A stretch of DNA of 35,781 bases, taken from Candidatus Adlerbacteria bacterium RIFOXYC1_FULL_48_26. GTDB lineage: Bacteria; Patescibacteriota; Minisyncoccia; Phycocordibacterales; SBAW01. The stretch spans positions 1-35,781 of the forward strand of contig MEXB01000013.1 of the NCBI GenBank assembly GCA_001773575.1. Direction: 5' to 3'. This document shows positions 27,099 to 35,781 of the stretch, one piece after another (the stretch's first letter is position 1; each line of letters starts with the position of its first letter). The position numbers were made by a program, and so were the translations under genes. The notes below the pieces were generated by a model. The model was given only the letters and a program-made list of their open reading frames with translations. It was not told where the DNA came from and did no database searches.

Positions 27099-29060
27099 AT
27101 GAAAAAACCACGCTTCCATATTGGGCTCGCTATTTTCTTGCTCCTAATGTTTTACCCACAGGGAGTGTTTGCTGATGTTGGTAATAGGTGTTCGCCTTAT
27201 GGATACACGGTTATGTTTGTAAACGGAGCCTTCGATACGTTGGAGAACGCGAAGTCGAATACTGCCGGGCTCGAACTGCTGCTGAGTGGGTCATATAAAG
27301 AAGAGCCTGTCACGGTTACGCTCGCATATAATCCAATACATCTTGCGGGGCTGGGGGATCTGGCCGAAACAGTTTCTCAGATGTTGTTTAACCCAATTTC
27401 CAATTACGATTTCAACAATCTGCTTCGAGAGTTGTCACAAAAAGACACAACCCAAAAACTCTTGCTCGTGGGCCATTCTCAGGGCGCGCTCTATACGAAC
27501 TCTATGTACGAATATCTCACTGCGCGTGGCGCACCTGCAAATACTGTCGGTCTATATGCTGTTGCAACGCCGGCAAATTATGTCGCTGGGGGCGGAACAT
27601 ATGTTAATTCATACGAAGATAAAGTGATCTTCGGTGTGCGTGAAATAGCAAAAAGAGCGGATGCGCCGTTGCCATTGCCTAGTAATGTAAACATCTCCAG
27701 CGGCTTCGCTATTTCAGATTTACCCCAAACTCACAGATTTTTATCATACGTACAGGGGGCCGAAGATCGAATGAGGTCAGATATATATCGTGGGCTCGAC
27801 TTGCTCAAGAACTATCCAGTGGCACTCGAACCGAAATCTTGTCTTACGGCGCCCCCCGACTCTTTCTCTGATAGTGCGCAGAGAGCAGTCTTTGGCTTTG
27901 TTGACCCTGTGGCAGATGTTGCCATGAAGACGTTTGTGTCTAAGTACAAAGATATCGCCGATGCCGTAGTAAGTACGCTTACTATTGCACAGCACGGGTC
28001 TCGTCTTATCAGTTCCGCCATAGATGCGCTTTTTGGACATGTGGGAGCGGTAGAAAATCTCCCTCTGTCTCCGCAGAATCAGGAAAAAGATTTTAATTTT
28101 GTTAAAAAACTTTATGGTTCAAGTCTCGACCAAGAAACATACGAAGAATTAAATTCTAACCAAGGTGCCTCGGTAGCATTAGCTGTTATTCCTTCTATTG
28201 AGACAGAGTTTGTGGAATATGAAGATGATGAGTCAACTACGACGATAAACATAATCTCGACAGCGAACGGAAGTGCTCAGCAAACGTATGTGTACACAGG
28301 TGGTACGGGGCTGCCTCCACCGCAGCCTGAAACTACAGAGGACGTGTCTACAACTACTCCACCTGAAACTGACGACTCTCCTGAACCCACTACGCCGCCT
28401 GTGCAAACGGAAACAGTACCGACAACTACGCCAACATCGTCTCCTGTCGTAGTTACGACCCCACCTCAAACACCACCACCTTTTACACCAGAACATAGTC
28501 CCATCAACGACACCTTCAATAGTTTCAACAGTAAGGCGTGGCAAACCTTTGGACAGAACGTAAAGAACTTTGATTTTAATGATGGGGAAGATGGTGAGTG
28601 TCTTAGAAAGGGCTGTGCCGTCGGCATGGGAGGTAATGTCTATGACACATTAATACCGCGCATGTTTATACAAAAAGATCCCGGTCTTGCTTCGGGTGCC
28701 TACACGCTCTACGTAAAAGCACGATCTGGTTTTAGTAATCCTTTTCCAGTGATTACTATTTGTGCTGCAGGCTACAGTGCCTGTACTGATAATGGAAGCA
28801 CAAAGGGAATCAATTTTATGAACTCCATACCTCTAGACGACACATGGCATCATTATTACTTTGCCTGGAAGCAAGGGGACGAATTCGTCCAAAGTTGTTT
28901 TATGCAAGATTACGTACATTTTTCCGACTGTGTATGGGTGGACACCGATTTTGCCGCAGGCACGACATTTAATGGTGTTGCACTTTGGTCTACCAATAGC
29001 TGGCGCGCTGACGTTTCGCCCCACGCAAACCTCTGGTTTGATGAGCTTGATGCCAAGTAG
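27099..29060 (+). CDS. Secreted alpha/beta hydrolase (lipase-like) with P/T-rich linker and C-terminal beta domain
   Basis: Signal peptide (FHIGLAIFLLLMFYPQGVFA); LLVGHSQGALYTNSMYEYL (GxSxG nucleophile elbow); TTPPETDDSPEPTTPPVQTETVPTTTP linker; C-terminal beta-rich domain. ATG at 27099 preferred. Confidence 0.65.
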   Translation: MKKPRFHIGLAIFLLLMFYPQGVFADVGNRCSPYGYTVMFVNGAFDTLENAKSNTAGLELLLSGSYKEEPVTVTLAYNPIHLAGLGDLAETVSQMLFNPISNYDFNNLLRELSQKDTTQKLLLVGHSQGALYTNSMYEYLTARGAPANTVGLYAVATPANYVAGGGTYVNSYEDKVIFGVREIAKRADAPLPLPSNVNISSGFAISDLPQTHRFLSYVQGAEDRMRSDIYRGLDLLKNYPVALEPKSCLTAPPDSFSDSAQRAVFGFVDPVADVAMKTFVSKYKDIADAVVSTLTIAQHGSRLISSAIDALFGHVGAVENLPLSPQNQEKDFNFVKKLYGSSLDQETYEELNSNQGASVALAVIPSIETEFVEYEDDESTTTINIISTANGSAQQTYVYTGGTGLPPPQPETTEDVSTTTPPETDDSPEPTTPPVQTETVPTTTPTSSPVVVTTPPQTPPPFTPEHSPINDTFNSFNSKAWQTFGQNVKNFDFNDGEDGECLRKGCAVGMGGNVYDTLIPRMFIQKDPGLASGAYTLYVKARSGFSNPFPVITICAAGYSACTDNGSTKGINFMNSIPLDDTWHHYYFAWKQGDEFVQSCFMQDYVHFSDCVWVDTDFAAGTTFNGVALWSTNSWRADVSPHANLWFDELDAK

Positions 29061-29072
29061 TAGAATAGGGGT

Positions 29073-29735
29073 ATGGATGAAAACACACGAAAATGGTACG
29101 GAATCGCAGCAGGAATTATCGTTATTTTTGTAGCGTTTGCAGTATATTTGAGCGCACACAAAAATGCCGTAGCACCGAGTGAAAATTCTATCGCCACCAC
29201 AACTACTGCTACAACAACCGGCCAGACTGGCGACCTACAGACAAGTGTTCCAAACACGTCTGGTTACACAGCTCCAAACCTAGATCGTGTCTATACACCG
29301 CCTTCAAATTTACCGGCAAGTGTACAGGCTGATAGTAAGAAAAAAGTTGCGGAAGCAATTGCTCAACTTAAAATTGATCCAAACCATATAGCATACTGGC
29401 TTCAGCTTGCCGTATATCGCAAAGGGGCAAATGATTTTGTTGGAGCAGAAGAGGTTTGGGTATATTGCACCAAGGTATGGCCAACGGACCCTATTGCGTT
29501 TGAAAACCTTGCTGACCTATATGCATACAATCTGAAACAGCCAGCCAACGCAGTTGAGTACTGGAACAAAGCAATTCCACTCGACAAGCCAAACAGCATC
29601 AGACTCTACCTAGCACTTGCGACATTCCAGGGTATAAACATGAGTGATAAAGTTGCCGCCCGAGCAACGTTGGAGGCAGGTCTTAAGGCAAATCCAGGAA
29701 ATAAGGATCTTCAAAACGCCCTTAATAACCTCTAA
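29073..29735 (+). CDS. TPR-like membrane-anchored protein
   Basis: N-terminal TM (IAAGIIVIFVAFAVYLSA), then helical repeat (YWLQLAVYRKGANDFVGAEEVWVYCTKVWPTDPIAFENLADLYAYNLKQPANAVEYWNKAIPLD). Confidence 0.65.
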   Translation: MDENTRKWYGIAAGIIVIFVAFAVYLSAHKNAVAPSENSIATTTTATTTGQTGDLQTSVPNTSGYTAPNLDRVYTPPSNLPASVQADSKKKVAEAIAQLKIDPNHIAYWLQLAVYRKGANDFVGAEEVWVYCTKVWPTDPIAFENLADLYAYNLKQPANAVEYWNKAIPLDKPNSIRLYLALATFQGINMSDKVAARATLEAGLKANPGNKDLQNALNNL

Positions 29736-29739
29736 TAGA

Positions 29740-29877
29740 ATGCATAAGTATTTTACAAAAACTTTCTTCAAGTTTTTGTTTGGGTTCTTGGTTATTATTG
29801 TGGGAGCGTTTTCAGTGCTTGTGGTCTTGGGGCAGCATGCGCCCGACCCCGTTGACAATATCGCGCAACCACAGTAA
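29740..29877 (+). CDS. Small single-TM protein
   Basis: MHKYFTKTFFKFLFGFLVIIVGAFSVLVVLGQHAPDPVDNIAQPQ, 5 nt after the preceding stop. Confidence 0.45.
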   Translation: MHKYFTKTFFKFLFGFLVIIVGAFSVLVVLGQHAPDPVDNIAQPQ

Positions 29878-29879
29878 CC

Positions 29880-30003
29880 TCATTTTCATAGGGGCCGTAG
29901 AAAGGAGGCATTTAACCAATGTAATTGCGACTAACGTCGCTCCCTCCCGAGGTCGAACTCAAAGCCCTTAATGTACAAGGGCATTTATTTTGCCCAAAAA
30001 GAT
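29880..30003 (+). promoter_or_regulatory. Putative L10 (rplJ) leader
   Basis: ~120-nt non-coding leader before rplJ with hairpin GCCCTT-AATGTAC-AAGGGC; position as expected for L10/L12 autoregulation. Confidence 0.5.
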
Positions 30004-30621
30004 ATGGCAATTACAAAACAAAAGAAAGTAGAGATTACCGAAAAGGTGAGTGCAATCATTAAAGATTCCTCAACGTTGGTATTCGCAAAATTCAAAGGTC
30101 TTCCAGTATCGGAACAGACTGAACTCCGCCGTGCACTCCGTGCAGCAGATGTCAGCTATACGGTTGCGAAGAAAACTCTTATGCGTCGTGCGCTTGATGC
30201 TGCAAAGTTTGAGGGAACAGCCCCTGAGCTTGAAGGTGAAATAGCGCTCGTCTCCGGCCGCGATGAACTCGCGCCGGCGCGTGAGTTGGCAGTATTCGTC
30301 AAGAAATTCTCCGAGCACCTTTCCTTCGCAGGTGGTGTGTTCGGCGGCAAGTATATGACTGCAGATGAGATTAAATCCATCGCAGCAATCCCAGGCCTTG
30401 AAACCTTGCGCGCAATGTTCGCACAGATCATCAACTCACCACGCCAGCGTTTTGCTGTCGCGTTGAATGAGGTGGCAAAGCTCTCAGGTACTCCTGCACC
30501 AGCTCCGGTTGAACAAGCCGAAGCATCAGCGGAAGTAGTGCCAGAAGCAGCTCCAGCTGAGGTTGTTGAGGCTCCAGCTGAGACTCCAACCGAAGCAGAA
30601 GCAACAGAACAAACAAGCTAA
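30004..30621 (+). CDS. rplJ: 50S ribosomal protein L10
   Basis: MAITKQKKVEITEKVSAIIKDSSTLVFAKFKGLPVSEQTELRRALRAADVSYTVAKKTL; A/E/P-rich tail; followed by rplL. Confidence 0.93.
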   Translation: MAITKQKKVEITEKVSAIIKDSSTLVFAKFKGLPVSEQTELRRALRAADVSYTVAKKTLMRRALDAAKFEGTAPELEGEIALVSGRDELAPARELAVFVKKFSEHLSFAGGVFGGKYMTADEIKSIAAIPGLETLRAMFAQIINSPRQRFAVALNEVAKLSGTPAPAPVEQAEASAEVVPEAAPAEVVEAPAETPTEAEATEQTS

Positions 30622-30633
30622 TTAATTAAATTT

Positions 30634-30990
30634 ATGACACAGGATCAAATCATCGAAGCAGTAGAAAAGATGTCGGTACTTGAGCTCCACACGCTCGTAA
30701 AGGCAATCGAAGAGAAGTGGGGTGTCTCTGCAACAGCAGTTGCAGCAGCAGGTCCAGCAGCAGAGGCGGCAGAAGAGAAATCTTCTTTCAACGTCCAGCT
30801 CGCAGATGCAGGTGCCCAGAAAGTTCAGGTTATCAAGGCAATCAAAGATGCTCTTGGTCTTGGCTTGAAGGAAGCAAAGGATCTCGTAGATGCAGCTCCA
30901 GCGATGCTCAAGGAGGGCATGAAGAAGGAAGATGCAGACAAGCTCAAAGCAGCTGTCGAAGCAGCAGGCGGCAAGGTCGAGTTGAAATAA
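30634..30990 (+). CDS. rplL: 50S ribosomal protein L7/L12
   Basis: [26 protein letters not shown]...[38 protein letters not shown]...AGGKVELK. Confidence 0.97.
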   Translation: MTQDQIIEAVEKMSVLELHTLVKAIEEKWGVSATAVAAAGPAAEAAEEKSSFNVQLADAGAQKVQVIKAIKDALGLGLKEAKDLVDAAPAMLKEGMKKEDADKLKAAVEAAGGKVELK

Positions 30991-31010
30991 TCTCTCTCAA
31001 ATGTTTTACA

Positions 31011-31036
31011 AAAACCCCGCACTTGCGGGGTTTTTG
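31011..31036 (+). terminator. Intrinsic terminator of rplJL
   Basis: AAAACCCCGCACTTGCGGGGTTTTT. Confidence 0.9.
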
Positions 31037-31079
31037 TTTTGCGATACTATCCGGTAGGAATTGATGTTAGGAGGAATGC

Positions 31080-31337
31080 ATGTTTGGAATCTTTCAGGGA
31101 AATCCTAGAGACTGGTCCTGGGGCGGAGACTCATCAGAGCCAAGGGATATAGGTGCGGGCCTCATCTTTGCTTTGTTAGGGTGGGGGATCGCGTTTCTGG
31201 TGAGTGCCATACTCTGGCATTTTCTCGGATGGGTTTCTCTGCGGGGGTTTTGCATCGACGGTGGAGTTCTTTGTATCCTGTGCGCCGTTGGGTGCGCTTT
31301 TCTAAAAAGGCGCTGGTTTTCCATCACCATCGGCTAA
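31080..31337 (+). CDS. Small two-TM hypothetical protein
   Basis: TAGGAGGAATGC-ATG strong SD; TM segments (GLIFALLGWGIAFLVSAILWHF; GGVLCILCAVGCAFL); terminator at the stop. Confidence 0.55.
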   Translation: MFGIFQGNPRDWSWGGDSSEPRDIGAGLIFALLGWGIAFLVSAILWHFLGWVSLRGFCIDGGVLCILCAVGCAFLKRRWFSITIG

Positions 31338-31364
31338 GCGGCGCTTTGCGCCGCTTTTCTTTTT
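31337..31364 (+). terminator. Intrinsic terminator
   Basis: AGCGGCG-CTTTG-CGCCGCT followed by TTTCTTTTT. Confidence 0.85.
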
Positions 31365-31520
31365 AATTTAGTAGAAGGTACCTGTGGATAACTTTTGTAA
31401 CCTTTTCTCTGAAAGGCGAGTTTTTATAAACGGATAGGGCAGTGGAACATTGAAATAGTGTTTGAGGGTCTCTCGTTCGGTTATTTTTACGGAATAGTTT
31501 TGCATCTATTTCGTATCGCG

Positions 31521-31740
31521 CTTCTCGCTACTTCTCCCTTCGTCTCTCGTCTCTTTCTTCGTCTTCTCGTCCGTCTCTTTTCCTCCTCTTTCTCTCCCCT
31601 TCTTTTCTGTTCGCTTCATTCTTCTCCCCCATTCCTTTCTTCTCGTTCTTTCTCCACTCTCCATCCCTCACTCACCCACTTCGCCCTTTCGTTCCTTCGT
31701 TCTTATTCCCCACCTCTGTTCCCTCGCCCACTCTCTCTTT
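31521..31740 (+). other. Extreme pyrimidine-rich tract
   Basis: About 25 purines in 220 nt by hand count (~89% C+T) on the + strand, ending in a hairpin/T-tract. Confidence 0.9.
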
Positions 31741-31757
31741 GAGTGGGCTTTCTTTTT
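31726..31757 (+). terminator. Intrinsic terminator ending the pyrimidine-rich tract
   Basis: GCCCACTC-TCTCTTT-GAGTGGGC-TTTCTTTTT. Confidence 0.85.
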
Positions 31758-31827
31758 GAAAATTGTCCAGACTTTGCAGGGTTGGGAAGTAACAGCTAGA
31801 ATAGCAGAGCATTACTGCACTGACTGT

Positions 31828-32406
31828 ATGGCTGATGGATTACAGAAACTCTTTGGAAGCCCTGCTCGGGTAAAACTCCTACGCCTCTTTTTGTTTAACC
31901 CTCGTCTGTCGTTCACTCCTGCTGATGCTGCAAAACGTGCACGTGTTGCAGATGCCGAGACGCGCAAGGAACTGCTTTTATTTACGAACGCTGGCGTCAT
32001 TATGCGCGCGCCACGTGGTAAGGCTGTGCGCTATGTGCTCGACGGTAACTTCGAATATGTCGAAGCGCTCCAGAATCTTTTATTGAATGCTCCAACGCGC
32101 GGCCAAGATATTGTCGCTCGTGTTCGTAGAACAGGAACACTTAAAATGGTAATTCTCTCAGGCATCTTTTTAGGTGAGTGGGACGGAGTGCTCGACTTGC
32201 TTCTCGTGGGTGACCGAATGAAAGATAAAAAACTGCGAGACGAGATCCGAAAGTTGGAAGCTGAGATAGGTAAAGAGATCCGCTACACCCTCCTTTCCTC
32301 AGACGACTTCTTCTACCGACTCAATTTAAATGACAAGCTCGTGCGAGATGTTCTGGATTACCCTCACTCCATCGTGTACGACAAGCTGGATATGGGCTTA
32401 AAGTAG
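31828..32406 (+). CDS. Predicted HTH transcriptional regulator-like protein
   Basis: MADGLQKLFGSPARVKLLRLFLFNPRLSFTPADAAKRARVADAETRKELLLFTNAGVIMRAPRGKAVRYVLD: winged-helix-like N-terminus. Confidence 0.6.
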   Translation: MADGLQKLFGSPARVKLLRLFLFNPRLSFTPADAAKRARVADAETRKELLLFTNAGVIMRAPRGKAVRYVLDGNFEYVEALQNLLLNAPTRGQDIVARVRRTGTLKMVILSGIFLGEWDGVLDLLLVGDRMKDKKLRDEIRKLEAEIGKEIRYTLLSSDDFFYRLNLNDKLVRDVLDYPHSIVYDKLDMGLK

Positions 32407-32512
32407 GCCCAAGAATATAGGGAAGGGACTATCCACACAGGCCCCTTGATGAAGCGCTAAGGTTGCTACAATAGAGGTGTAGCTTATTAATCATTATTTC
32501 TTCGTTTATATC

Positions 32513-33196
32513 ATGATAGTTCAGCAATGGGGTTATGTTCTTCAGCAGTCTTTCTATAACCTGCTTTGGAATGTGGTGAATTTCCTTCCCAGCCTCCTGT
32601 TCGCCATTATTATTTTCATCATCGGATGGTATCTCGCAGGCTGGGCATGCTGGCTTGTGTCTGAAGCGGTCAAAGCGCTTCGCGTCGACCACGCACTTCG
32701 CAGCGCAGGGTTCAACGATGTCATCGCTCGTGCAGGCTACAGCCTCAACTCAGGTAAATTCCTTGGTGAGCTTGTACGCTGGTTTGTCATCCTCGTCTTC
32801 TTGCTCGCAGCACTTCAGGTGCTCGGTCTTGTCGCAGTGACATACTTCTTGCAATCAATCGTCATCGCCTTCTTGCCGAACGTCATCATTGCCGTTCTCA
32901 TCATTTTGGCAGGTGCAGTTATTGCTGATCTTGCACAAGGCATCGTCCGCGGTTCAGCACGCGCAGCTGGCATCCACGGTGCTGGCATCGCAGGCACAGT
33001 TGCAAAGTGGGCTATCTGGATCTTCGCAATTCTTGCAGCAATGGAACAACTCCAAATTGCACAGGGAATTCTCCAGACACTTTTCACTGGTGTTGTTGTT
33101 GCTCTTGCTCTTGCATTCGGTCTCTCATTTGGCCTCGGTGGCCAGGAAGCGGCAGCTCGCTTCATCGAGAAGACTCGCGAGAACATGAACCACTAA
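32513..33196 (+). CDS. Mechanosensitive-channel-like membrane protein (TM_helix repeats)
   Basis: LPSLLFAIIIFIIGWYLAGWA..., FLPNVIIAVLIILAGAVIADLAQGIV..., VVVALALAFGLSFGLGGQEAAARFIEKTRE. Confidence 0.7.
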   Translation: MIVQQWGYVLQQSFYNLLWNVVNFLPSLLFAIIIFIIGWYLAGWACWLVSEAVKALRVDHALRSAGFNDVIARAGYSLNSGKFLGELVRWFVILVFLLAALQVLGLVAVTYFLQSIVIAFLPNVIIAVLIILAGAVIADLAQGIVRGSARAAGIHGAGIAGTVAKWAIWIFAILAAMEQLQIAQGILQTLFTGVVVALALAFGLSFGLGGQEAAARFIEKTRENMNH

Positions 33197-33216
33197 TCGG
33201 TCCAAATTGGTCTCTA

Positions 33217-33244
33217 AAAACCACCCCCGAAAGGGGGTGGTTTT
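33217..33244 (+). terminator. Intrinsic terminator
   Basis: AAAACCACCCCC-GAAA-GGGGGTGGTTTT. Confidence 0.9.
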
Positions 33245-33307
33245 GTATTCACTTTAGCTCCTTAAAATAAGGGCTTTTCCCCAATATGCCCCCTAGGGGT
33301 CCGGAGT

Positions 33308-33336
33308 TTGACACTATAGGAGGCCTCGTATATACT
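33308..33336 (+). promoter_or_regulatory. Consensus promoter for 23S rRNA
   Basis: TTGACA (33308-33313), 17-nt spacer, TATACT (33331-33336). Confidence 0.8.
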
Positions 33337-33410
33337 CACTCACACAGATGTTAACAGTAACTCAAGTGAAATTGCGGCAGTAGCAAGCGACTTCGAAGTT
33401 GCCTGATGCT

Positions 33411-33432
33411 CCGCGGATGACGCGGGTTTTTT
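33411..33432 (+). terminator. Terminator-like hairpin within the pre-23S leader
   Basis: CCGCG-GATGA-CGCGG-G-TTTTTT. Confidence 0.55.
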
Positions 33433-33682
33433 GTTTCCGAGGCTTGTCCGAGGAAACGAAATAAATTGTAAAATCTGACGAGTGCGAGTTTCCTTGAAAA
33501 CTGAATCCCATTACGCAACCGCTTTCCAAGCGGGTCTTTTCGAGGATGCGGAAATGGAAAAACATAAATCACAAACAAAAACAAAAATCTCAAATGAGGT
33601 TGCAGGTTAGACAGTTGCAACAACGTTTGAGTGAACAACAAATTATTGCGGTTCTCAAGCTTCCTTTTCTCTCTCACAAGAG

Positions 33683-35781
<2,099 letters not shown>

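Noticed and set aside
31458-31742. 94-aa ORF through the polypyrimidine tract
   Set aside because: Composition (F/L/S/P) is forced by the C+T-rich DNA; no SD, no recognisable domain; treated as non-coding.

Overview
This looks like a chromosomal segment from a Patescibacteria/CPR (Parcubacteria-like) bacterium. That assignment is inferred from gene content and protein style only. The housekeeping core has four aminoacyl-tRNA synthetases (argS, ileS, glyS, metG), recO, tatD, rpsF-ssb-rpsR, efp, an ECF-type sigma factor, ftsK-hyp-recA, rplJ-rplL and the first ~2.1 kb of a 23S rRNA that continues past the window end. Accessory content includes a 1170-aa surface/S-layer-like protein, a REP-associated (RAYT/Y1) transposase bracketed by perfect palindromes, a secreted alpha/beta hydrolase and several hypothetical membrane proteins. 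The observations most worth a second look are: (1) an IleRS with a complete-looking histidine-phosphatase (RHG) domain embedded in it; (2) three small, visibly GC-rich, SD-led ORFs, each with its own promoter and/or terminator, inserted between host genes like phage 'morons'; (3) a 17-bp perfect inverted repeat carried in frame inside argS, plus GC-rich palindromes in frame in tatD and recA; (4) a RAYT unit with GAGGAC-N-GTCCTC palindromes; (5) -10 boxes 6-8 nt from the ATG at many host genes, suggesting leaderless transcription; (6) a ~220-nt tract that is about 89% pyrimidine and ends in a terminator; (7) a ~500-bp intergenic region with several strong hairpins upstream of the surface-protein gene. 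No tools or database searches were used, so novelty claims are untested.
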